In this document: positions 49,507 to 63,519 of the stretch, piece by piece
Position numbering within the stretch: the stretch's first letter is position 1
Layout of the letters: the number at the start of each line of letters is the position of its first letter
Assembly: GCA_022264855.1 (NCBI GenBank)
Contig: JABYQU010000001.1
Coordinates: 1,116,001-1,180,000 of the forward strand
Origin: Lenzites betulinus
Taxonomy: Eukaryota; Basidiomycota; Agaricomycetes; Polyporales; Polyporaceae
Length of the DNA stretch: 64,000 nucleotides
Reading direction: 5' to 3'
Program-made: the position numbers and the translations under genes
Notes under the pieces: generated by a model
Seen by the model: the letters and a program-made list of their open reading frames with translations, nothing else
The model's database searches: none
What the model was told of the DNA's origin: nothing

Positions 49507-49854
49507 GAGGAGGCAGCAGCAGCAGAAGGCCAGCAAAATAAAGGACACGCGGGGGAAGCCGGGCTCGCGATGACCACCGCGGGCACCGAGCCAGGCGAGC
49601 CACACGACGCCGCGTCAGGAGGCAGGGCGCATTGCTCGTTGTGGCAGCGCTTTCTGGCAGGTGCACGCGCAGGCCACTGTATTTTTATCGCTGGGCTCGT
49701 ATTCGTACACGGTACGCAAAATACACGCTACTATGCACACACACATCGTCCGTCTATCTCGTCGTGCCGCCCGGCCGCGTTCTAAGCACGCTTTGTCGCC
49801 ATCGGCCGGCACGTCTCCGCGCGGATCTGCGCACCCCTGCCTCTTCGTCGTGGA
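49507..49854. other. Convergent 3' region, no gene recognised
   Basis: These 348 nt lie between the membrane-protein gene (plus) and Esa1 (minus). They probably contain both 3' UTRs; no other signal was recognised. Confidence 0.5.
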
Positions 49855-51780
<1,926 letters not shown>

Positions 51781-53057
51781 GAGTGTATTGTGGTTTGCTT
51801 CAAATCCGCTGAAAGGCGTCGAGGAGGGGGGTATCTTGCGCTTTCTTGGACCGGTTATGTAATCCGGCGTTTAGAAACCGTTAGTCGTTTCGGGTTAGGG
51901 TTAGTATTCGATAGTACCTCTTGGCGGTTTAGTCTGCAGGTTGTATGTCGTCTCTCAAAATGTATAGCCAGGATCTTCCTGTGTGCATCATCTGAACCCA
52001 ATAGTGGTGTTTTGAGGCTCATTGAGAAGAAATATTCCAAACGGTGTCTAGCTCTAACTCTACGTCGCCGCATTTGGTGATACGTTTGCACCACAAGGTT
52101 GTACCGAATCTACCGATTCCATATATCTCTACAGGTAGTGATACCGTATAACCCAACGAGCTGGTGCGCGAGTCCAACCCGTGCTCGTCGGCACTTCCTC
52201 TGTTTTCCGTGCCATCCGTGCCATCCGCGACACTGGTCCCCGTAAGCCGCCGTTTCTCAAGGTACTACAGCCCAGTGAACCCGCTCCCGGGCCTGCTCCC
52301 GACCCAAGGCCCAACCCCGCGTCATCGGTCAAGCACGCCCATGCCCACGCTCAGCCGTCGTCCCACCCTCATACAACCTGAACGTTGACAGTGCTCATAT
52401 CCGCCACCCCACCCAAGTCCACGGCAATGGCGCCCGTCGATCCCGGCGCCGAACTCGAACTCTCCAGGCTGCAGTCAAGCAGCCTCTGGCCCTCACGACG
52501 GGCACCCCACCCATACTCACACTCACGTCCAGTCGCGAGGGGCACACGAGGCGGGTGCGACCATGCTATGTATACATTCGCAAAATTCGCACTGGCTACT
52601 ACTACGACGACGGCAGAGCGGGAGGGGGAGATCTACTATACAAGGTACACGTGCGCCCTGGGGTGCACTGCGCGCGCGGAGAGGGTTAGAGGGGAGGGGG
52701 AGTGTCCATACGAGGAGGGGGGGCGAGGCGAGACATATACGACGACGAGGGCGGGCTGTGGTTCCGGCGGAGACGGCGGGGCACACACACACATAGATAA
52801 CATGCGAGAGTCTAGTGCGAGGACGGACGGAGAGCGGCGGACGAGAGAAGAGCAATGCGAGCATGGGTGGGGCGGGTAGCAGGAGGGGTGGGGGCGGGGT
52901 GGGGGTGCCCAGGCGGTGTAGCAGGAGATAGGTAGGTAGGTAGGGAGAGGGGGAGAGTGAAACAAGACATGACGATAGATCAACGAAAGGGTGCGCCGCG
53001 AGAGCCGTCCACACCAGCACCAGCACCGCGACCGCCGCCGCACCATCGCGCGCGCAC
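51781..53057. other. Esa1 upstream region and CSL downstream region
   Basis: This 1.28 kb stretch contains the Esa1 promoter (left) and the CSL 3' flank (right). A telomere-like GGGTTAGGGTTAG lies at 51892-51904, about 112 nt upstream of the Esa1 start. Open frames on both strands at 52.4-52.9 kb overlap each other and have no family resemblance. Confidence 0.5.
52931..52945. repeat. Short GGTA microsatellite
   Basis: A tetranucleotide tract (about three and a half GGTA units) lies in the CSL 3' flank inside a purine-rich stretch. It is a simple repeat without further meaning that I can see. Confidence 0.6.
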
Positions 53058-56000
53058 CTAGGGGTAGTACACGCTCGACGGGAACACGACGCCGTCCGGG
53101 CGGACGAGGATGATCGGGCGGCGCTTCGTGCTGCCCGACTCCGGGGGGAGGCAGCCGAGCACCTCCGTGCAACGCACCTCGACGTACGGCGACGGCTCCG
53201 ACCCGAAGAACACCGTCACCGGGTCCGTCTTCGCGAAGTTCTCGCCGTACAGCGTCAGCATCTTCGACGCGTGCGGGTTCGGCTTCGCGAGCACCGCGCG
53301 CGACGACGCGCAGTTCGTCTTTGGGGCCTCCGCTGCGCGGTCGGGCGGCAGGTACTTCACCACCGCCGGGAACGGCGTCACCGGCTTCGACGGGATCGGG
53401 AACGACCCGCTTGGGCTGTTCTGGCTGTCGTACAGCACTGGGGGCACGTAGAAGTTGTACCGCACCTGGTCTGCACACGCGCGCCCCGCACAATCAGCGC
53501 ACTGCGCACACACACATCCGCGCTCGAGAAGCACTCACCAGTGCCGACGATGGTCCACACGCTCGTCTCCCCGATGTCGACCTGCCAGAGCGCGCCCGAG
53601 GACGCGCCCGAGTCGCTCCCGGACCCGCGGCGGCCGCTCGACGAGCCTGCCGAGCCCGCGGATGTCGGGCGGCGGCGGCCCTTCTGCGAGACGGGCTTGG
53701 ACAGGCTGCTCCCGCTCGACGAGCCGGAGCTGCGCTTGCCTTTCTTGACGCGGCCGCCGTCGTTCGACGGGAACTCGGACGGGTCAGGTGACGTCGGCGC
53801 GCTGCTGCCCGGGGCGCCCGAGCCGAAGTAGTCCGTGGTGCCCGTGCTCGACGTCGGCGTCGTCGCGGTGGGCGACGCGGGCATCGCGCCGGGGGAGTCT
53901 GAGTCGCGCGACGGCGGCGGGTTTCGCCACTGCCTGCCCTCGAGCGGGCGGAAGGTGTTCACCTTCTCGCCCTGACATGAGAGGAAGGCGCCGCTGATAC
54001 CAGTGGTGGCGGGCTCAGGGGCGGCCTTGGCGGGATCAAAGACCTCGAAGGCGATCTTGTGCAGCTGCGACACGGGGTCGCCGCAGACCTCGCCGGAGGC
54101 GCAGTAGTGGTCCGCGATGCCCTTCGCGCCGTCCTGCAGGCCGCCGCCGACGACGGTCGTCTGGTGGTCGACCTTGCGGATGATCAGCACGGGGCTCACC
54201 ACGCCGGAGGTCAAGCACTGGAGCACGACGGTCTGGTTGTAGTACACGGGGATCTGCGATCCGTTGTTCGTGAACGGGATCGCGTTCGGCGGCGGGGAGG
54301 GGTACTCGGGCTGCGGCGGCGGGGGTGGCGGCGAGTCGACTCCGCCGGCGGGCTTGTTCACGTCCACGATGTACATGATGAACGGATCTGAGGGCGGAGC
54401 AGCTGTCAGCATGAAACAGGCGGCCGCCACAGCAGCGGCACGCACCCCAACTGGCCGTCCGCGCGATGAAGGAGGGCGTTTGTGCGCGCGAGCGCTGATC
54501 GAGGCCCATCAGCGGCGAACCGTCTGAGCCCTTGAAAGATGACCCGGAGCCCGAAACGCAGAGGTACTTTGTCGACACCGTTTGTGACCGCAGGCGGTGG
54601 AACAACGAGATGGTGGAGCCGTGGTTAATGCACACTAGAGACCGGTTCCAGTCAGTATACTTTGTTCGTAGTCACCGCCACCGCGGCGGGCGGCCGCAGC
54701 AGCAGCGAGGACAAGGCACGGCTGAGACTCACACTCGAGGTTCTTCGCGCTCTGGCGCTTCTTACTGGGCTTGCTGATGACCTTGATGGGCCGGCTGGGG
54801 AAGGTGCCGATGACACGCTCGGGCTCGTCATCGGACGAGGGGGCCATGATCTTGACGAGCGCCTCGACCTTCTTTTTCTTCTCGTCGACGTCCGAGATGA
54901 AGAGCTGCTTGCCGACGCAGCGGCCGATGTAGGTCGTCCCGGTCGGAGGGTCGCTTACGTCGAACGCCTTGCCTGTCGCGCTCGTCCACTCGATCGAGCC
55001 CTCCTGTGGCGCCGGCTCACCCGAGATGGAGACGACGACGCGCGGCGGACATAGCTTGGGCTCCTCGCCGCGGCGCGTCACGTCCGACCACCACGAGTTG
55101 CCTATCATGATCGCAGTCGGCGGGGGACAGAGGAAGCTACAAGGGCGGGCACGGGTCAGGATCCCGGGGACGTCGGACAAGGAGAATGCAGAGCCGAAGA
55201 GGGCACTCACCGCTTCTCCGTGCCGTAGGACTTCTGCGCGACCTTGCTGGACATCACAATGACCGTACGCTCGCCAAATGCGAGCCGGTTCGGCGTCCGA
55301 ACGTATTGATCCAGGTAGGGGCTGTGCGAGAGCGCCCTCCGTTCAAAGTGCGCACCGTGTCAGATAGCGGTCGAAACATACCGAATAAAGGTCTGAAGAT
55401 CAGTAGCCGCGCCGGCGCCGTTTAGACGCACGCGCGCTATGGGGTCGTCTAGCCGCAACGGGAACTCCATGTGCGGGTTTGGCGCCATGAACGACGGCAT
55501 GTCGCCGTAGTTGTGCATCGCGTGCGGGTTCACGCCCCGCATGAGGTCCGGGCTGTGGCTCTGGTGCATGTGCGACGGGAGCGACAGCGGCGGGATCACG
55601 GAGGGCGGGTAGCGCGTCTCCTGCTGCATGCGGCTGAGGCCGCGGTCCTGGAACGGGGGGAGCGTGGAGTTGAAGCCGAGGCCAAGGTCGGAGCTGACGT
55701 TGATCCCATTGTAGTTGTCCTCGCCGTAATCGGAGGCGTAGCTGCCGGTGCTGAGGTTGGACATGCGGCGATCGAGGACGTCGGTGAAGCCGTGGTTCGA
55801 GTGGAAGTCCTTCGGCTGGCCGTTGTTGAACGGGAAGGCCGAGGACTGCTGCAGCGATCCGACCGAGTCGTTGGGCGTCAGCGGGGAGGGCTTCCCGCTG
55901 GAGTAGGAGGAGGGAAGGCTGCCCATGAGGTCGTTGTACGGGTTCGGGCTCGGGTTGTGGAAGTGGGGGATGGAGTCGGAGAAGGGGCTCTGGGAGTACA

Positions 56001-56286
56001 TGGAGTCGACGCCGAGGCCGTAGGAGGAGGACATGGAGGAGGAGGTGCCTGCGCGGAAGCGCTGGCTGGACTGGCCGGAGAAGATGTCGTATGTGTTGTG
56101 ATCGGCGACGTCCATGGGGTCGGCGCGGTCGAGGACATGGCCGCTCAGGGAGTGGTGGGCGGACTGGTGGTGGTGGTTCGGGGGGGTGGAGATGTCGGAG
56201 CCATTGGGGAGGGAGCCGTAGGGGTGGTCGAGGTCGTTCTGGGGGTAGAGCGGGTGCTGGGAGGCGGGGGGGAAGTCGAGGGACAT
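53058..56286 (-). CDS. CSL (CBF1/Su(H)/Lag-1) family transcription factor
   Basis: Six exons on the minus strand (56286-55382, 55336-55211, 55136-54733, 54634-54446, 54387-53539, 53470-53058) encode 961 residues. About 300 residues of Ser/Pro/Asn/His-rich sequence precede the CSL core. The Rel-like N-terminal domain has AQKSYGTEKRFLCPPPTAIM, NSWWSDV and GRCVGKQLFISD. The beta-trefoil part contains the DNA-contact motif LFHRLRSQTVSTKYL, and later VLIIRKVDHQTTVVGG and DPVSQLHKIAFEVFD. A roughly 130-residue Ser/Gly/Pro-rich insertion separates it from the C-terminal Rel domain (ALWQVDIGETSVWTIVGTDQ to FPSSVYYP). CSL proteins bind GTGGGAA-type sites; fungi lack Notch, and in S. pombe Cbf11/Cbf12 control adhesion, the cell cycle and lipid genes. 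The start at 56286 is tentative. Confidence 0.93.
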
Positions 56287-59200
56287 GCTCCTGTCGCGCG
56301 AGCGGTGGAGGGAGGCGGACTTGAGGATGTCTGCGGGGGGACAGGGCGTGAGCGGGGGCTGAGGAGGAGGAGGAGGAGATGGCGAGAGACAGGCGATGGA
56401 TAGGCGGAGAGCAGAGGGAGAGACTCGAGACGCGATCACCCATTACATACCAAATTCTGATCGGCGTTCGGTGCTTGCCGAAAGCGGCAGCCAGGCAGCT
56501 TGGGCCATCGTCGTTGTTCGTATGTCGCGCTGCGCGTCGTCCGAGCTTACTCCTGCCATTATCCTCAGCGGCCGGGCCATCACGCGCGCCCATGGATCAC
56601 ACTCACTGGCACAGACAGACGTGCGGGCTGATCAATCGCGGCTGATCCCGGCGGGGTCTTCGTTGCTGCTTCTGCCGTCTGCGGAGGGCAGGGCGGGGAC
56701 TGGTGGGCGCAGGCGGGCGCAGGCAGGCGGTGGATCGGCTAGCGGGAGCCTTGGCGGGGGGCGGGCGGACAGGGCAGGTACGGGCGGGGAGGGTAGGATT
56801 TATAGCACGGTGCATCTGGAGATTGGAGGGAGTGTTTGCGTTCAGCGTCCGCCAGTCCGCCTCGGCGCACGGCGCACATCAATCATCGCTGTCGTCGACG
56901 ATGCCATCTCTCCCAGCTGCAATCGCACACAGATCTCGCGGCCGTGCTGCCTCGAATCTGCCCCCGCCGTCTCCCAGACCGTGGCATCCCGTCCTCACCA
57001 GCCCCTCCGTCCCGAACCTGGCGCCGTCTCTCCCGATTGGCCCCCCCTCCTCGCCCCTCCTCCTGCCCCTTCCGGCAGCCATCCACACCGAGCCCTCCAA
57101 GTTCCCGCCATCCCTGCATCCCACCGCTCATTTCCCCCTTCCCAACCGCCCCGGTTATTCAGATTAATTGGCGAGGTCTGCACCGCTCCCTGCCGGCATC
57201 CTCGCCGCTCGCCTCGACACGCCTCCGCCGCACCGCTTCCCCTGCCCCCTCCCGGTCTCACTCTCGCCAGTCCGCCCGCTCCACTCGCGAGCCTCTTCGC
57301 CTAACACACTCTGCCTCCTGCCCTTTACGCCCGAGCTTAACATTGATCACCGCTGCCCCCGGCTGCTCCCCGCCCTGCCCAGACCGCCCTTGTCCCAACA
57401 ACCACCGTCCATTCACTCCTCGGCAGAACACCCTGTCGTCTTAATACACCGTGTTGCCACATGCCTCGACGCAGGACATGTACACTACACCCGCGCGCGC
57501 TGCTGCCCGCGAAATACCAATACATACCAATCGCATTCCCTCTCGCGCTCCCATCCAGCGATCGACGCCGCCGGCCGCGTTCCCCACCCCCATCCAGGGA
57601 TGCGTCTCGTGCCCCGCGCGCCCGCGCGGGTCACATGCGCGCCTTTAAACAAGCCTCGTCGCCTTCGCGTTCCGCAGAGCTCGCCTGATGCCCCCGCCGA
57701 ACCAGCGCGAAGCCCTCCCCGGCTTCGAGACGGGGTCGGCCGGGAGCCCGCGCTGCACCGTGCCGCCGTCGGTGTCTATCGCGGCCCATATGGCACGCTG
57801 CCTTCGGGCCCTCCGGCTTCTATACCACCCGTCCTTCTCCTCCTCGCCCTGCCCTGCTGCGGAGATGAGCGATGAGTAAGTCCCCAGCCGCCCGTCGCGC
57901 CGCTGCTCTGCTGCTGCAACGCCATGCCAGCATCCTCAGCCCGGGGCCCAGCGAATAGCCAGTGCGCGAAGCAGCGCGTCCCCCACTGTCACAGGCAGGG
58001 CCCATCACCCTCGCTGCCGTTCTAACGCAGCGCAAGGCAGACGCTAACTGGCAGCCGCGCTTCTGTGCCTAGGACGCTCGTGTCCGCGGCGCACGCCTCG
58101 ACGTCTGCCGTGCAGTGCCCGAAAAAGACGCTGCTGTGCAGGGCGCAGACGCGCCCCCCCACCGCGCCGCGCGGGGAGCGTCGTCGTACGAACGTCGAAG
58201 GCGCACGCCAGTTGGCGTCCTGTCCGCCCCCCCCTCCTACCACTCCCCGCGAAAACACGCGCGAATGACGACGAGCCCCCGCGCCCCCAGCCTGAGCCCC
58301 GCGCCGCATTCAGTCGCAAGGCGGCCGCAAGTGCGCACAAAGAAGCCGGGCACAGCACCCGGCTGCGCATGCACATATGCATGACCCGGCCCCGAAGCTT
58401 CTCTGCAGACTGGGCGGAGCACTCGATATCGATAGACACACCGCGCTCAGATCCAGCGCGACGCAGACGGCAGCGCGGGCCCTGGCCATGGCACAGCGGG
58501 CCCCTCCCCGCGGTGCCCATTGGCCCGCGGCGCCCCTGGCGAATCGCCGCACGCACATTTCCGCACGCCCACGCCCACGCCCGAGGCCCCGCGCCGTATG
58601 CGACGCGCCCCCCAGCGCGCGCGCGCGGCCTGCGAGTGGCTGCAGAGCGGGCTTCCTGTGCCTCGCGCACGGGCTGGGAAGCAGCCGATCGCGATAGGCC
58701 CGCCGGCGCGCGCCCGGGCGGGCGGGCACGGCCCACGGCCCACGAAAGAGAGCGGGGGGCCCGCGGGAACGCGCGGGGTGCTTTTGAGCACGGCCGTGTC
58801 TATCAGCGCGGCCCACGCGATCGGTACGCGCGCGCGCGCGGATCGCCCCCCCCCCTCCCCCGCTGCTGGGGGCAGCACGATGTGCGATTCAGAACGCGGC
58901 CGCGAACTTTGCGCGCTGGATCGGTGCCCCGGGCGCGATTGGCGTTGGGGCGTTTTCCCGCGCCGCGAGGGCCACCGCGTGCGCGCGCGCGCTCGTCTGG
59001 GAAAAGACGGGGCGGAGGCGCGGGGAGGCGATAGGTTACGACGGGCACGCTCGCTCCCGGCGGGGTGCTCGCACGGCCCGTCTGCTCGCGACTATCTGCG
59101 CCGCGATCGCGTCCGATGGCGCGTCCGCCCGCGCGCGAGTAGGCAGGGGGAAGCAAGGGGAAGCAGCGCGCACAGCACGCGTCGCGTCTGGGTGAGGCGG

Positions 59201-62200
59201 CAGGCTGATCGCGCGAGCAGCGCGGTCAGCGTGATTTGTACGCGCGCATCTGCTTCCGCGAGCGGGGAGGGCGCGATAGACGCAGAGCAGCAGCTGTCGC
59301 GGAAGAAACAGATATGCCGGAGTTGGCAGCTGTGTCACTCGCCTGTCACGCCGCCAGGTTCGCGGCGTCTGCCGGGGCGAAGACACGAAGCTCGAGGGCA
59401 CCCATGCCAGACTGGGCGCGCGGCCGCACTCTGTCTGTCTGTGCTCGCAAGCTCTGCACGTACGCTGCCGGGGCCACGGGCACGGGCACACGCCCCGCAA
59501 AGTCTGTCCGCGCCCGTCCCGCTCCCTCGTTCCCCTCGCCGCCCCGCCCACCCACGCCCACACGCCTCCCTGCTCGGGCTCGAACACACTCGCGCGAGGA
59601 TCCCAGCCCCCCGCGCGGGACGGTCCTGCGCCCAGTGCGTGCCCAGGGCCGCGGGCCGCCCCTTCTCGTGCGCTCCCAGGCCCGCTTCGCGGCTGCCGAC
59701 GCGGGCTATGACGCCAGTGCGTCACGGCCTGCGCCTGTCAACGCACGCCAGTGCCAATCCGCTGCCAGCCCAGGCGCGGGCCCGCCATTCAGTCCGCATT
59801 GTTCTGCTCACCTCGGTCGGTGCGCGTGCGCGCGAGGGGCGAGCGAGGAGTCACGCTGCCCCCCCTGGACGCGGACTCCGCAAAGCTTCCTGCGCTTCCT
59901 CGCCTTCGCGTCCCTCGACCCCGCACACGATTGGCGCGCCGTCGTGCGGGGAGGGGAGGGGGACGGGCTCGCGAGGCCAGCCGTGCCCGTGCCCGCGCGC
60001 GCTCGCCCGACGCCTTCTGCCGAGCACGGCTCGCGCGGTGCCAAGCCCCCACATCAGCCCTTCGCTGTTCGCGCGGACAGCGAAGATGCGGCGGGCAGCG
60101 CCGTATCTGGCGGGTGCCCGCAGGTGTCCACGGGTGCGGACGCACAATCACTCTCAGGCACGGACGCCCGCGCACCCAGTACGTTACAGTAGTGCGACTG
60201 CCGCCGGGCGGTCGGCTGCTATTGGCTGCCGCTCCCGCCCACTGCTCGCCGCGCTCCAGTGCGTATCCACCGCTCTCCGCGCGCGACGGCGTGCGGGTGG
60301 GTATGCGCAGGAGCGCGGCACGGGCTGATGGCGACGGAGGCTGGGGCTCGGAGGGCGTACGTAACGCGCAGCGCGCGGCGGGTGATGGATGGCCTGTCCG
60401 ATGTCGAATTTGTAGTCTGTCGGGCTCGCGAGAGCCTCCCGAGCCCCGCTGACAGCCCGGCCGCGACCGCAGGGTGATGGATATCGATGAACGGCATCCA
60501 ACATCCCGCTAGCCTCTTTCTGCATGGCCGGGCTACGGGGGAGCGCGCGCGCGCGCTGGTGTGGCAGATGGACAGGATGCTGCCCGATGATGGAAAGAGG
60601 CCGAGTGTCCTCGCGGGAGACCGAGCATCCGCCGCCGAAGCAAGCATTTTGGGTTGTGGATTGGACGCCGGGCGAGGCACGCACCGCATGCACCACCGCC
60701 GGGACCACCACCACCAACACCACAAACCCAATAGTGGGCGACCACACTCTATCGCCGCCGCCCTTGTTTTGAAGCTTGAACATACAGCATCATATGTTGG
60801 GGCGCGATCGCAAACATATCGCGCAGGCCGCGGACGCACTCTATTCCACCGCAGCGGCGCCAGTGCTCCGGGAGCTGTATGCGGCGGGGCCTCCGCTGAG
60901 GCAGACGAGTCAGGCAGGGGCGCGCGCGCTCCGTGCACGTCGCGCTCGCCCACCGCCGCCGATGCGGGACGCGCAGGCCGCGCGAAGCACGACCACCGCC
61001 ACCCGCACCGACTAGCTGCAAGCGGCAACGCGGCGCAGCGCGATCGGCGTGAAGAAAAACAGGGCAGCGGCCGGGCGTGTCAGGGACGGGTATGCGCGGT
61101 GCACGCTGCACATTGCGCGATTATCGATAGAGCGCGCAAGCGGTGACGGACAGGGCGGGGGTACGTACGTCCAGGACCACAGTGTGCGCATCAGATGATG
61201 GAATGAAGGCGGGCGAGTTGCGCCTGGCGCTGCCGGAAGACGTGCTGCTGTTGCGCGTCGTCGGGCCGTGGGCGTCGTTAGCAGCTATAGTCGAGCGTTT
61301 GATGCGCCCGAGGCTCCGCAGGTTCTCCCTCGAGCAGCGGCAAATGGACGGTGCTGCTGCGGTGGCACTAGCAGTGCCCAATAAATTGCGATGAGCTCAG
61401 CGAGTTAGATAGCCGCAGGTAAAGCCTCCGCGGCAGGGAGGAGAGATCCGCAGATATGTTGTTGCATGTGCTCGGACGCCACATTGATATCCTGGGGAGG
61501 GGGAGAACGTCAGCGGGGGACAAAGCATTTGCCATTGAGATGGACGAACGACAGCGGACCCTGGACTAACGGGAAACAGATGATCAGGAAGGTCCGAGCA
61601 GGACGTCAGACTGAACACCGACGGCGGCTGAAGCACATTGCAACGGAGGAGCGAGAACAGTCCGAATGGCCGTATGGCCAGATGGTCCGGCAAGCTTCAC
61701 GTCGACAGAGGTGCGCAGAAGACGCCGGAGGCTAACAGGGTGCGGTTGTACGTCACAATGACTGACGACGGAAGTGGAAGGAGATCCATCATCCCAGGGC
61801 GCCATTGCACCGTCCGGCAACGGCCGGGGGACCAGGACATGAAATCCTCGTGCAGACGGACACAACAGCAGGGCGCCGGCGAAGCCAGGAAGCAGAGCGA
61901 AGCTGGCAGGCGCACGGCACGGGCAGCGTCTCGAAGGAGTGGAGCAGATGCGCCCGTAGGGATACCCGCGGACTTCGGGAGGTCCGTCAGTGAGCACGGT
62001 ACCGACTTGCCTTGCATTGCACTCTATCGCCGCGGCCAACGGTGGACGGTGACCAGGCGAGCTAGACGAGACGGACACCGCGCCACGCAGAGAGCATGAG
62101 TTTCGTCCTCCGTCGTTCTTCCCGATCACCGGGATGAGGTGAGCTGCCAATGCCATCTGGATCGTCGCAGAGATTGAATGGGGCGTCCTGCAGCGATCAG

Positions 62201-63519
62201 CCAAGAAGCAACAAGCGAACCTGTACCGTACTATGCAGCTGCTTGGCCGTATCAGAGGAGAACGCATCCGCTCGAGGCGCCGGGCTCGCACAGGCAAGCG
62301 GACTGCTATGCTCGCGTAAATGGGGGTCACCGCCCCTATTCGTTCCAGTTGACAGCTGTCGAGGCCCGAGCGAGAGGAACGGGTGATCCTACGCAGAATT
62401 CGACTGCGGCCGTCAGGCCAACGCCCGCCGTACCTAGCAACCGATGTCAGTATACGCGTCGTTGAAGCTACTCCGGGCTGTGTCACCCACTGCGCGAGGC
62501 CGCGAGGCTCGGGGCTCGAGAAGGCAGACGGCCTGCTGATAGCGGGACGGGCATAGCGGGTTGCACGGCATGTTCTCCGCTCATTCGACGTAGAATCTCG
62601 GGCCCTCGAGCTTTCGAGCCCAAGTCCGAGTCGGCCGCGCCTGCAGGTGGCGCGCGGTGGCCTCGACTTGCGCAAGATACTGCGTTGAATGTTCCGGTTG
62701 TCCTCCTGACAGGCTACTTACAGCACTGCGAGTGCGATATCTGTACTATACCTCATGGGCCCTACTAGAACCCATGCTGTTCAGTAGAATATGACAGCAG
62801 AGGCTTACGAGGCCGACCGACGGGCACCGATGCCGACCGCGCAGCTTTTCTCGGAAGACTAGCGCTTCGAACGCGCAAGCTGGTATACAGCAATAAAAGC
62901 GTTTGGAAACGCGTAAAGCAGCTCGTGAGGGCGAGACAGTGGTGCGCCAAGGTTCGAGTGCGATCAGAGACTGGACAAAAGCGGCGGCGAGCGCTGGAGA
63001 GAGTTTAGAGTTGAGCCCACAGGCGCCCATAATCAAATCCCACGTGGGCGCCAGATGTGGCTCGGCGCGACGGCCGCGTTGGGGACACAGCAGCGCGACG
63101 ACGGCAAGCCTTCCTCCTCTCCCGCCCACCATCTCCAACGACGACGACGCTTTCCTCGGCGACGTCCTGTGTTCGTTGGCCCTTCTGTCCCTTCTCGTGC
63201 ACACACATCTAGCCGGCGATCTTCGTCTTATCTACTCTGTTGAATATACCCAGGCTATCTCCGACCACACTTTCCGGAGCAGGAGTCCTTTGTTGGCCTA
63301 TTGCTCGAGCACAATCTACCGCCTCCTTTGTACACCATGTCTACGCCGTCATACCGGCTGGAGACCCCCCGCGCGAGGCCGCCACCTTTGCCTATTAGGA
63401 CACGCGATCTGTCCGTCCGGAATTCTCTGCAAGGCAAAAAAGATGCCGCAGGACCACTCCTTTATGATCTGCCGTCCCCTACACTCACATCCCCTACAAG
63501 AATCGTCTCACCGTCAAGA
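56287..63519. other. 7.2 kb GC-rich stretch without a recognisable gene
   Basis: This region separates the CSL start (minus) from the right-edge gene (plus). From about 58.0 to 60.3 kb the GC content is extreme, with many CGCG and GCGCGC runs, so frames stay open on both strands. The translations are Arg/Ala/Pro-rich and show no domain. The first 1.2 kb upstream of CSL is CT-rich on the plus strand. The last 0.4 kb before 63520 is less GC-rich and is probably the promoter of the next gene. No tRNA, repeat family or intact transposon was recognised. Confidence 0.5.

Noticed and set aside
58520..60328. 602-residue open frame on the plus strand
   Set aside because: It lies in extremely GC-rich DNA where frames on both strands stay open. 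The translation is Arg/Ala/Pro-biased with no domain, no signal and no splice logic.
61584..62675. 363-residue minus-strand open frame
   Set aside because: Arg/Ser-rich translation without motifs or conserved blocks; plus-strand frames over the same span are open too. Considered and rejected as a decayed transposon protein because no catalytic motif is visible.
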